A stretch of 64,000 nucleotides of DNA from Balanoglossus misakiensis. Lineage: Eukaryota; Hemichordata. Below the pieces are notes generated by a model. That model worked only from the letters and a program-made list of their open reading frames with translations. It searched no databases and was not told the DNA's origin. Positions 24,047 through 33,767 of this stretch are shown here, piece after piece. The stretch covers positions 16,244,001 to 16,308,000 of the forward strand of contig CM082576.2 of assembly GCA_040954595.2 (NCBI GenBank), given 5' to 3'. Position 1 is the first letter of the stretch; each line of letters opens with the position of its first letter. The position numbers were made by a program, and so were the translations under genes.

Positions 24047-24953
24047 GATTTGACCCTGAACAAGGTCTACAAACGGCGATGGGTCGACTCGTTCTCTCCC
24101 CTTTCACTCAACCACCTGACCCCTGCCTCGACCTGTTCACTACTGGTGTAATTTCCACAGCTACCCACGTGACCATAGCGTACAAGGGCTCATAGACATG
24201 GTCTATTTTACCCGGAAATGGCTAGCTAGCTGCAAGAATTTGTCAAGACAATGACAGATAAGATTACTTTCCTATAGCATTGTTCTGTTGGAAATTATCA
24301 CTTTCCTCAATTATAGTATACTACCCAAATAATAAAAAATATATTCTCTGCGAATTATGGTGTGTTTTTAGTGACTGTATGTAAAGTAAGTTCAAATCTT
24401 AATCCTTCCAAAGGAGGATAATGCTCAGAAAAGTTAGTCCTTTCAAATTTCCCCTTCAGAATTTATCACCGTCACATTCGACCTTCAAGCCACGTTCTGG
24501 ACACACAGACCCATACTCGCGTAAACAAAACCATTTGGGTCTTACCATCAGGCAGCGCTCTTAAAATAATGCTATTTATGTCCTAGAATCTTACTATCTT
24601 ACTGAGATTAACACGGTAACGACCTGAACATCAGTGTCGTTTACCTCAAACATTCATGGTTGTTAAAAGTATCCCATATGAGTGTTCAGTCCCCGTTCGT
24701 TTTGTAAGCCTGTTGTTTTTAGGGTATGTGAAAAACACTGCCGTTTTTTTTTCATTATTAGCAAAAGTTACCTTATCTGTCGTTAGTCTCATTTTTTAGA
24801 GAAAGAAACAACGAAAACAGTTTTTTACGGAGCCCTGTAAGCGGTTCTGGGGTCTCTTTACCGTGCCGGGCATTTCACAGTAAAACTTCACTATGTATTC
24901 ATACACCAGCGGAGGGGTGGGTACAAGATTTGACCCTGAACAAGGTCTACAAA
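24047..24953 (+). repeat. Array unit 4 (truncated, 907 bp)
   Basis: One 880-bp sub-repeat plus the start of the next subtype-3 module (core 24,846). The module is cut at CTACAAAC (24,953) and joined to TTATTTTTAGTTGGAG, which belongs upstream of the unit junction. This is a second, different recombination joint that returns the sequence to the single-copy order of copy 1. Confidence 0.85.
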
Positions 24954-25305
24954 CTTATTTTTAGTTGGAGTTTTTGACCTAAAATTTGCGTATAAAGTTT
25001 CCTTTTAGACTTGCTCTCGTCGTAGCCTCGTAGCATTGTCTGTGCGACAGTGCTGTAAAAAAACAACAGTTAGACATGAATCTTACCGAGAGGCGGCGCT
25101 TTTCGGATGGCAGTGTTAAATACTTGAAGTGTGGTAGAACTACCAAATGATGAAAACAGGATTTCAGCGAAAGTTTCTCGTCTTTTGTTACACTGAAGCG
25201 CGAAGGGTGGCGTCCATCCGGCGGCTGGCTGGTAGTGTTGCGGAGAGTCACGGTTGCCGACAGCAACAGAACAATCGAAACGCACAAGAACGTTTGTGAC
25301 CCAAA

Positions 25306-25347
25306 GCATGATGGGTATTTTGCGGTACGGTCCGCGAAAGAACCAAT
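25306..25347. promoter_or_regulatory. ZNF143-like site with CCAAT box (copy 2)
   Basis: GCATGATGGGTA followed by AACCAATCG. Counterpart of 6,018. Confidence 0.3.
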
Positions 25348-25707
25348 CGTTCGCTCTTCAGTCACTAGTAGAGACTTGAAGCCTAAAGAGAGCCGAAGAA
25401 ATGTAGGATTTTTTAATTGTTGACCTAGACAGCATAGACGAGTGACGGTAGTGAGAATGGGCTTGCACATGCACGTGACACCAAACTGTAATGACAGCAT
25501 GAACAGCGCCACCGACGGTGAGAAATCTACATAAATGTTGTGCGTGTGTACATTGTATGTACTATGTATTGGTTGTGTATCACTCGTGTATAAAATTGAA
25601 CAGTAAATGATTTCACATTTTTTCAAACGTTTACAAATATTTATAATTTTCTGAAAAATAGTACAAAATTGCCATGTACTGTTTATTAGTATTATGGAGT
25701 GTGTCAC

Positions 25708-25720
25708 GACGTCACTTCCG
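25708..25720 (+). promoter_or_regulatory. CRE/ETS composite site (copy 2)
   Basis: GACGTCACTTCCG holds six of the eight bases of a CRE (TGACGTCA) fused to an ETS word. Counterpart of 6,421. It lies about 380 nt upstream of the acidic-tail ORF on the same strand. Confidence 0.35.
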
Positions 25721-26091
25721 ATTTAACCCGCTCTTAGTCAGCAAAACATGGTCGACCTAGCAGTGTCACGCGTGTAGCTTTCTGTGCGCAATCGACTTAT
25801 GTTCTCGTAGGTTTTGTAAAGGAAACTCCGTTCGAACGAAAAACCAATCGATTTTTTTAAAGTTTATGTATGTTAGCATCGTTCTGTGAGGAAAGTACTA
25901 TCGATTTTGTTCCGAGTTGCGACTTTTTGGTGTTCTTTCATTCCGTATGTCAGTTGGCATCATGGCGTACTGTTGCCAACGATCGTACTCGGGCGACGTA
26001 GTTTGAAGTTAGCAGGCAGACTAAATAGCGAGCGCACAGCTTTGTTATGTGTATATTTTGAAAGACTAATATGTAATGTGTGTGAAATTGC

Positions 26092-26379
26092 ATGGGAGCC
26101 CCAAAGCGCCTCTTTTATTTTATCGATTTCACCGTATTAAGAAACTGTACTATCTCATATGCGCCTAACACATCCCTATCCGATTATCTCGCTGTCATTC
26201 CACAACCTCTGAGTCAGGAAGACGTCGAAGACAGAAGCGATGGATTCACTCACTACTACTTACAGATGCGCCACAGCCATGGCAGCCACCTGGGAGGAAA
26301 TCATCCAGGAAGCGACAATTACCCAGAATACTTACCTGATCCGGATTACGATTCGGACACCGGAAGCGCCGACAGGTAG
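26092..26379 (+). CDS. Candidate acidic, His/Tyr-rich C-terminal ORF, unrecognised
   Basis: A 95-codon ORF. The part after about codon 20 looks protein-like: SLSDYLAVIPQPLSQEDVED, then HYYLQMRHSHGSHLGG, then YPEYLPDPDYDSDTGSADR and a TAG stop. The composition (acidic, Tyr-Pro-Asp rich) resembles a cytoplasmic or disordered tail. No membrane segment, and no family recognised. No convincing acceptor precedes it, so it may be the end of a spliced exon or chance. The copy-1 equivalent (6,853-7,083) is broken by an indel and a stop, so only this copy could be used. Confidence 0.3.
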   Translation: MGAPKRLFYFIDFTVLRNCTISYAPNTSLSDYLAVIPQPLSQEDVEDRSDGFTHYYLQMRHSHGSHLGGNHPGSDNYPEYLPDPDYDSDTGSADR

Positions 26380-26663
26380 TAAACATTGAAATTAACATCA
26401 GAAAAGAAAATCCTATTTTAATTAAGGCAAACGCTGGCATCAAAGCCAATACAATATTTTAAGCGAGACCGTATTTAAAACACAGTTAACATGGATGGTG
26501 TTACGACCCCAAGTTAGCAAAACTATTAGGACAGAAAAGCACACAAGTTATGCAATAGCACGTAAAAATACAGAACTACGTGCTTTGTAAAGAGTTTGGC
26601 AAAATTAACGTGATAATGTTATTCTGAGAGTCTTTTGTTGAAATGCAACATAGCATTTCGATT

Positions 26664-27030
26664 ACTCTCCCGACCTTAAATAGGTTTTTGGCTATCTAGG
26701 TGGGTGATAAAAATCTCACATGGTCGACACAATTTCAAGATGGCCGATTTTTGCCATGTTTAAGGAATAGGAGTTCATGAGCTAAAGTGATGATGGGTCA
26801 TTCTGAAACTTTTTAACAGAAAAAATAACAAAATGTGAAAAAAGTTTAATGAGTTTAATATGGTAACTACAAAGAGACATGTTTGACCCAAGGAAGTCAT
26901 GAAATACAGTATAAAACATATCATTTCTTCTATCTCTTACTACAGTGGGTTGTCGACTTTTCGACCAGAATGCAATGGGATTTGACCCCTTAGCGCAAAG
27001 TGAAAACCTATTTATTGTAAGACAGCCACA
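26664..27030. repeat. 365-bp block present only in copy 2
   Basis: Lies between CATTTCGATTAC and TGCGAAAAATCCCC. Copy 1 has only about 20 unrelated bases at this place (7,502-7,522). Contains AAGATGGCCGAT and an A-rich middle. No terminal repeats or target duplication are obvious, so it may be an insertion or a deletion in copy 1. Confidence 0.55.
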
Positions 27031-27646
27031 TTGCGAAAAATCCCCAATGACAATTCAATGTGACATGACACGTCATATTGTCGTGTAATGCATGATTGTA
27101 GGCGCACAGAGGTGAACCAAACTCCCTAGATAAATATTTTCATACCTAAATCCCTATTAGTAATCGATTTTCAGTAGTATTTGCATAATATTCAATCGAA
27201 AATATAATTTTTAATTTGACGATTAGCTGACTACATGTATGCGGTTGTACAAGGCACCTTCGGCTTGGCACACATTTTTGCCATTGAATGCAGTATTTGT
27301 TTTACTTTGCCGATTATATTTAGATATAGAAATTGTAAATCAATGTCTACACTTTGGCGATGACTCAACATACATGTATAGTGTGGTATTGGCAGTAAAG
27401 TTCATTGGACGAATTTATATGAAGAAGTGTGTAAAAGAAAGATGTGCACATTCAGTGCTAGGGGGCGCTATTTACAGAGCCATGCCCATCTCCTCACAGC
27501 AAATGCAGCATTGAGTTGTCAAAATTAATAAAATGCAAACATGATTCCCTTAAATAGATAGGGCAATTTTCTAAACAACTCGAACTGTGTGTTAAGCTTT
27601 AATAAATTGTTTGGTCGTATTTAGTATTTGACGTTGAAAATCACAC

Positions 27647-27652
27647 TTTATT
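27647..27652 (-). terminator. Candidate polyadenylation signal of the SLCO-like gene
   Basis: AATAAA on the minus strand about 326 nt downstream of the stop at 27,978. Copy 1 has AATACA at the same place. Confidence 0.5.
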
Positions 27653-27750
27653 TACTGTCGCAAGATGGTGGGAATTACCCTAGCCAACTGTGACGAGTTT
27701 AGAATTGCCACAAATAGGAGTTTGAGAACCAGAGTATTGTACAGAAAAGA

Positions 27751-27775
27751 ACTCACTCACTCACTCACTCACTCA
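27751..27775 (+). repeat. (CACT)n microsatellite, short allele
   Basis: About six units, in the predicted 3' UTR of the SLCO-like gene. The paralogous tract at 8,238 is twice as long. Confidence 0.9.
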
Positions 27776-27977
27776 CACACAATGAATTATGCTTTAACTA
27801 GTCTGTAATTTACACCTAAAACACCGAAATACAGTATGCAGATTAAAACGTTTCTCTAACTACTGTATAATAACGCGGGTGATGAAATGTTTGCACACAC
27901 AGTTTCACGACATAAACAGTGTTCACAGTCCCCAAATTACTGTTAATCGGGTTTCTCGTCCGTCGACATTTACCAAT

Positions 27978-28252
27978 TTACGCTCGGTTTACTCCACTAC
28001 TTCTTAGGCCTATACATGTAGGTGTCTTCGGTTGCGAGGTGCTGTCGAGTCGCTTGTGAAGCGATAGCGACATGACGGCAAACCACGCTACTGACATTAG
28101 CAGGAGTCCGGCGAATGCACCGAATAGTTTAGCCCTGTAGTCTGGCAGATCGTAGAGCAGACAGTTCCCTTGTTCATCGCACGCCGTCCGTCCCCATAAC
28201 ATACACGCCGAGTCGATGAGGGCCCCGGTGTATATCGGCGCCGGTATAGTGG
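27978..28252 (-). CDS. SLCO-like exon 8 (last coding exon)
   Basis: 275 nt. Acceptor CCTTCCAG|CC. Encodes ATIPAPIYTGALIDSACMLW, ACDEQGNCLLYDL, a final membrane segment (FGAFAGLLLMSVAWFAVMSL) and a short basic tail, stop TAA 27,980-27,978. Lies inside duplication copy 2 and is mirrored by exon 8' at 8,489-8,763. Confidence 0.92.
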
Positions 28253-31200
28253 CTGGAAGGTAAGAGCATTGTTGTATATCTTAGGCTAGGTTTACAATCA
28301 TGTCTTCATTATAACCCTGCCAAGTTAGGCGACATACATGTATATTTAGTAATAAGCTGAGCAAATCTGTGCAGTGCTGTAGGAATGCGCATTATTCGGC
28401 ATATATTTGTTGTTACATAGACACATGCCATCTTGTTATGAAAGGTTGATTAGTTACAAAACGACAACAATTTTTGCTGAATTCAGAGTAAATAATATTG
28501 TTTAGACCAAAACATCAGAATAGGCAGTCGATGGCAATACGTACCTAGTAGCTGTGTTGTAATGACGCGTATACAAAGTGCATACGCTTTATCCTTCGGC
28601 AACACACATCTGTAAATATAACATTTTGATGTATTTCGCGTGGTATTTAGATACTGAGATAATGTTTTGAATATTGCTTATAACATGCATTTTTGAAAAT
28701 ATTTATTTGTCCTGTGTCAATGCGTCAAACCAACAACCCCAACAATGGAAACACAAAAAATTGTGGGACAGGAAATGGAACGTTTTTGCATGCCTTACAC
28801 AATACTTGATGATTGTCAAGGGTTTACCTCATTGTCAAGGCAACTTCTACATTAGCAATTGCTGATAGAAAGAATCCAAAGACAGCGACCAACACACCAA
28901 ACACCACTAATTGATTGGTGCACGTCTGTCCACACATTCCTTGATGTGCATAGTCTACGGCAGTGTCATTTATTGTTGCAATACATCCACAATCTGTGAA
29001 GTTCTGTGTGAAAATCGTGTATAAAACGAGGACATTTTGAATGGAATACATCCAATACGCATTATATTATAAGAAATAAGCGGTGACCCAAATATAGTAA
29101 ACCATGTCTTTACACGTACGGCAAGAATTTCACTTGTGAAATACAGACAACTTCAGCGTTCACTGGTGAAACTACATGTATAAACTCCATCGGCGCCATC
29201 TCATGAATATTTACTCTGGGTAACAACGAAATTTGTCAACCCGCCACCCAGAACATTCTACCACCAATAAAATAAATGAACTCGTGTCCTCATAAAGACA
29301 CAAAAGCAAGGCGCACTGTTATGCAACAATTTATAATTTATGTACACTCCCCTACAGAACCCATTTCCCTCTCTGTGAACATGAATATATAAGGACTAAT
29401 GTATTATAAAGTAGATTACTTGACCATCTTGGCGAGTCTTGCACCCAGCATGGCAAGCTGAATAGTATGTGATGTCGTTAGAGCCGCAAATTGGCGCATA
29501 GGCGTCCGAGCAGCCACATTCAGAATTGCAAGCAGACTTCACATCCCCGAATCTTCGTACTTGCGGTATCTCAACTGTGCTGCTATAGAAAGAAGAAAGT
29601 TTTTGTTGTAGATTAAATTCGAGACACAATTTACGTTATACTGTATAGAGTATCAGTCAGACTTCTTAGCTAGGTTAAATTTATCAAGGCTAGTCTCTGC
29701 ATAGAAAATGATGTAATGGACGTTATATGTCGCTGGTATAAATGTCGAGTGATAAATTACTTTTGGGCATCCAAGTGTCGCTAAGTAACTGGGGGTGGGC
29801 AGTGTTCTAGAACTGATAACATGAGGGCTTTTTTTTCAGTGACTACATTTCAGATACTTGCCTTTCCGGGTATGGTTCAGAGAATTTCTCCATCCCACAA
29901 CCAACACTCATCCCAATGAATGGGATACTTGCATTTGCTGCCGCAGCGATCACTGCAAATATTCCCAATTTTATGAGCGTCGGCTTCCATCTACGCAAGA
30001 ACGCGCCACTGACGATGGAAGCAAATATTGCGGCAGGAACGACTGTGGCAGCTATGTATGTAAGCAAAATAGGTTACATTTGGATGATGTGGAGCAGGTA
30101 TCAATAATCAGAAAGCCAACTGTGTTATAGTAGGCCTATTACCGTTAAACATCACTGTTTCGCTCAATGTTACATGCTGATGCAAAATAGTTCTTTACAC
30201 ACAGGTATGGCATTGAGCTAAGATTGTCTTCACGGAATAATCGCATAAAGTCTATATCTCATCAAACAACAAGGCACCGCTGGGGGTAATGGCGTTGATA
30301 TGTTATATTTTATCAATGACAATATTTTGGTCAGTACGCCACTGCGCGACTATTAAGTCCCGACGGTATGGTATACTTACCAAAGATTTTACCAGATATC
30401 GAAGGTGTAGTTCTGAAATGCTCTTCCATGTATTTTGGAAAGAAGCGCGTCGAATGAACGACAGCCATGTAAGCGATTCTGGCAAAAACCAAGCTGACGA
30501 AGGGAACATTGGTGAACAAACGCAGGATTGCCCGTTGCCAATCTATCAAATACATAATATATATTTAGCTGTAATTGTGCTATACTTTTGCATCTTGCAA
30601 GTTACAAGGACACGATCACCAAGCGCATATGGCTTAACTAGTCTCTGGTGATGTTTTTTGCAGACAATCTTATAAACCATTGTCAGCTACAAATAACCAA
30701 AGATGTAAACATTGCACTGCCCCCTATTTTTAATTTATCATGCCATAATCTGATCCCGTACAGCAACACAGCAAAGAAGGGCAACGCATTGTTATGATCA
30801 TATTCATTTTGTGACATTTTACAATTCAAAAAGTGTAATGGCCAGGTTATCAGTTTACCTTGATGTGTCTGTGTGGAGTATTGGGTGAGCGATAGAAGAT
30901 ACTTGAACCTATAGAATTAGGCAAAGACGTCTACTAATATAAACTATTGTGCATATATCTCCAGAGGAGCAAGTGTGTAAGGTTGAAACTAATAAGGAAT
31001 TCTTCTTACATTGAAAAGATTGTCACATTATATGCATTGTGAGTAAGACTCGGACATCGACCAAGTAACAGTTCTATGTTTATATATAGTTAGCATGCAT
31101 ATACATTGTTTAATTTTTTCCGCATTTTGTTATTTTTCTGTATTTATCTGTTGAAGTGGCTGACATGCTCCATCTTGAAATTCTGTCGACCACATGAAAA

Positions 31201-33767
31201 TTGTTCATTTATTACAAGGTGGGAACTCCAACAAATTTTACCTTTAAAGCGTCCCACTTTACTGATGGTATCGCCGCCTTCATCGTTTGGTTCTCTTGTA
31301 ATCTGGTCTTGACATTTGGATTGTTTCGGTATCTCCGATGGCATGATGAGGATAAAGATTGATAACACCACAGATAGAACACCACTGAGCAAATAGCCAA
31401 GCCACCAAGCGCCAACCCAGCGTGGATCTTTCTGGTCGAAATCGAGTGTAGCTAGGTCAACTCGATAAAAATCAACGAACAGGATTATAGAATATGCATT
31501 TACTAACACACCCACTATTTGACCAACAGAGAAAAAGGAATGGATTACGCCTAGAAGAAGAAGAAGGAGAAGAAACAAATGAATGTTGTGTGTCAGTTTA
31601 AGGTGTCCATATTTTATGAAGGAATACATTATGTAAATGTCAGCTTATTCACGCCAACACAACATCAAGAAAGGACTGGTAATAATATTGAAGGATGTAC
31701 GGTCGATTACATGGAAAGTATTGTCTAATAAAATATAATCTTAAATATGGTCACCGTTTTTGAAATACAAGGCTGTGAATTTAGTTGATTAGGAAAATAA
31801 AATCACTTTCAACAAAATTTTATCTCAAAACTGAATGCGGTGACCATCGATTCTGTTCGAATGTTAAATTTCATTTCATTTGGCTAAGCTATGTTTAGTA
31901 CTTCATGAAAGTAACAATACTATGGTTACATGACATGTATTTACGTGCACCTTCAAAAAAAATCTAGTTTCACTCCAGTTTGTTAAAGATACTGAATGCC
32001 TGAAATCTAAGCTTAAAAGATTACACTTAAAGCGGGTAGCTCGTCCCACGCGTATGCATAACTTCCCAGCAAATTTCCCGTTCGAGGCATTCAAATAGTG
32101 GACTGCCTTCGCTTCCTTCCATATTTCATGCGCACCGTATAAGTAGATTCTGGTTTGTCCCTCCTTTTCACCCAAGCTGGTGTCTTTTCCCGATCTCCGA
32201 CACAGATTATGGTCGCCGCCATCTTCTCTGTTGTTAGGACAGAGCACTGCCTTATGGGATTAATAGAATCTCACACTTCCAAGGACCTGGGATCGTATTT
32301 CTCACACGAGTTGGGGATTTTTTGTCCCACACGAGCCGCAGGCGAGTGTGGGACAAAATATCCCCGACGAGTGTGAGAAATATGATCCCAGGTCCTTGGT
32401 GTGTGAGATTCTTTTTCTCACACGACCAGAAATTTGCGATATTAACGTTTATTTACAATAAAAGAACTAAATCTACAAAATACCAACTGATAACTGCATG
32501 ACCAGTCATATATTGATCCGCCCCGCAAAACATAGTCCCCATTTCATCACGAGTTTACAGTACACGCATGCTATAAAAATGTGCTCAACACATTAAAATA
32601 TGGAGATTGTTTCCAATGGCATAAATTCGCGCGATATCTAGAAAATACAACCGTTTTTTTTTTAGTCTGTCGCCAACCACGTACACCACTGTCGTCTGCA
32701 CATGACCTGATCACATTGTAGTTCCGGTTTGTGTACAACACATCGCACAATTGGATAATATTTGCTCGTTCTGAGGGGTATGAATATCATTATCCAATCA
32801 GAGCTCGTGTCAGATAACACTTGTCTGTGTGCGCATTAACACAGAGTGTGGGATCAATTTGATCCCACACTCTCTATCCCACACTCCCAGCGGCCAGGAG
32901 TGTGAGAATGACTGTTCACTACACGTCTGTAACCAGCGGCTACAGCTGGAACATGCGTGTGAGACGAGCTACGCGCTTTGACTCCTCAGGATGCAATCGC
33001 TGACGAATTGCAGTAATTTAGTCACGGCGTAATGAAAACATATGCCCAATCTAATATATTCAGTGTCACTTGCCTATGTACATAGGTGACTTTGTCTTTG
33101 ATACGCTGTCGTCCATATATGCTAATCCCAAGGAATACATTGGGGTGCTTCCAAACCCATTTAGAATATTTCCAATGATAATCAGGATAGTTGGTTCAGA
33201 CCCGTGCTTGATGAGAGATGTCACAGCGCTTTTGCCGCCGCAGTCAGTTCCATTTTCTGCGACAACATCATCACACAGTTCTTCCACATTGGTGAGGTTG
33301 TCATTGGCTCCCAAGCGAATGTTCCAGTAGTCATATTTGTCGGACACAAACTGAGTCATTGCAATCATGAACTGTCCAACGGCAAAGACGAAGAGGCCAC
33401 CGCCAATCCAGCGTGGCTTGTTACTGCCCGGCCGGCCTCCGAAGTAGGTGCACGCGATTAAGGATATGACGTCAGCTACCTCTTTAAGGGACATGAAAAC
33501 TCCGATCGTGGTGCTGGACAAATCGTAACGTTTTTGCAGCGTTGAAATGCAAACACTGTCCATGATTGTTGCCATGGAAGTGATGGCCCAGCCCAGTGCC
33601 ACCACTACCAAAACCGTCTTTGCACTTGCCAAACGCTGAAGCCATACTGGTCGAAATGTACCTACCCCACATGTTAACCTCTTGTTATCGTTTTGTGTCG
33701 GCGGGAAAACTTCGCTTTCCTCGGATAATAACGTTGGTGGTCTCTCCACTGCACCTTTTTCAACCAT
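27978..33767 (-). CDS. SLCO: SLCO/OATP-family organic anion transporter-like gene, complete, 8 coding exons
   Basis: Multi-pass plasma-membrane transporter family that moves bulky organic anions (bile acids, hormones, eicosanoids, toxins) by sodium-independent exchange; substrate here unknown. Exons on minus: 33,767-33,074; 31,550-31,242; 30,542-30,381; 30,051-29,862; 29,582-29,420; 29,003-28,828; 28,609-28,545; 28,252-27,978. They total 2,034 nt, giving 677 residues plus stop, normal for the family. Phases (1,1,1,2,0,2,1) agree at every joint. Seen in order: cytosolic N-tail, first membrane segments with STLQKRYDLSSTTIGVF and PRWIGGG, SPMYIG, the family signature DPRWVGAWWLGYLL (residues about 273-286), FFPKYMEEHF, a Kazal-like extracellular loop with the expected cysteines (about 468-513), TIPAPIYTGALIDSACMLWG, and the last membrane segment. 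The start chosen (ATG at 33,767) sits three bases after a TTTTTTTGTCCTAAACAG acceptor, implying an upstream 5' UTR exon. Introns 1 and 4 use GC donors. The last exon lies in the large duplication. Confidence 0.92.
28545..28609 (-). CDS. SLCO-like exon 7 (65 nt)
   Basis: Short exon between TATATTTACAG and TAG|GTACGT. Joined by phase it reads RCVLPKDKAYALCIRVITTQ then LL, matching the family's L-R-x-V-x-P-x-x-K-x-x-A-L-G-x-Q step. It restores the frame between exons 6 and 8. Confidence 0.88.
28828..29003 (-). CDS. SLCO-like exon 6
   Basis: 176 nt, phase 0 to 2. Acceptor TTCACACAG|AAC, donor ATGAG|GTAAAC. Encodes NFTDCGCIATINDTAVDYAH, GMCGQTC (last loop cysteines), a membrane segment (LVVFGVLVAVFGFFLSAIAN) and VEVALTM. 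Confidence 0.9.
29420..29582 (-). CDS. SLCO-like exon 5, Kazal-like loop
   Basis: 163 nt, phase 2 to 0. Acceptor TTTCTATAG|CAGCAC, donor TCAA|GTAATC. Encodes the extracellular Kazal-type fold found in OATPs: ACNSECGCSDAYAPICGSND then ITYYSACHAGCK. Remaining cysteines are in exon 6. Confidence 0.93.
29862..30051 (-). CDS. SLCO-like exon 4
   Basis: 190 nt, phase 1 to 2. Acceptor ACATACATAG|CT. Encodes ATVVPAAIFASIVSGAFLRR, a membrane segment and SVGCGMEKFSEPYPE. The donor must be GAAAG|GCAAGTATC: the GT four bases downstream would put TGA in frame at the start of exon 5. Confidence 0.9.
30381..30542 (-). CDS. SLCO-like exon 3
   Basis: 162 nt. Acceptor TTTGATAG|AT, donor TTTG|GTAAGTAT. Encodes DWQRAILRLFTNVPFVSLVF and ARIAYMAVVHSTRFFPKYME, matching the family's segment before the F-x-P-K-[YF]-[IM]-E motif. 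It then ends SISGKIFG. Confidence 0.9.
31242..31550 (-). CDS. SLCO-like exon 2
   Basis: 309 nt, phase 1 to 1. Acceptor TTCTTCTAG|GCGTAATCC, donor AAAG|GTAAAA. Encodes GVIHSFFSVGQIVG, the D-x-R-W-V-G-A-W-W-x-G signature, a membrane segment (SGVLSVVLSIFILIMP) and a charged cytosolic loop ending KVGRFK. Confidence 0.92.
32265..32412. mobile_element. Long hairpin (inverted repeat) inside SLCO intron 1; probable MITE end
   Basis: Two arms of about 65-70 nt (AGAATCTCACAC..TTGTCCCACAC and GTGTGGGACAAA..GTGTGAGATTCT) around a roughly 13-nt loop, with few mismatches. Related TCTCACAC/TGTGGGA words continue to about 32,907 (TGTGGGATCAATTTGATCCC, then GGAGTGTGAGAATGAC), so the full element may span 32,265-32,910. 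Confidence 0.65.
33074..33767 (-). CDS. SLCO-like exon 1 (coding part)
   Basis: 694 nt, residues 1-231. Begins MVEKGAVERPPTLLSEES. Carries transmembrane segments 1-4, a GGR loop (YFGGRPG..PRWIGGG), an Asn/Asp-rich extracellular loop with NLTN and NGTD glycosylation sequons, and ends KSPMYIG. The donor is ATAG|GCAAGT. A longer in-frame ORF reaches 33,908, but the acceptor at 33,771 makes the first 47 codons intronic. Confidence 0.9.

Larger units (their letters stand above)
8924..28368 (+). repeat. Large direct duplication, copy 2 (19.4 kb, internally amplified)
   Basis: Collinear with copy 1 from 8,924 to about 13,010 and from 24,954 to 28,368. Between these lie three tandem units and one truncated unit of the same material. 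The right end includes the genuine last exon and part of intron 7 of the SLCO-like gene. Very high similarity between units implies recent expansion or ongoing homogenisation. Confidence 0.9.

Noticed and set aside
24979-25707. 242-codon minus-strand ORF, partly kept in copy 1 (5,619-6,224)
   Set aside because: Overlaps the promoter-like words, has no domain or composition typical of a protein, and is open in copy 2 partly because of the array exit joint. Preservation is explained by recent duplication.
29854-29862. GT donor (GGCAA|GTATCT) for SLCO exon 4
   Set aside because: Would place TGA in frame at the start of exon 5. The GC donor keeps the family frame.
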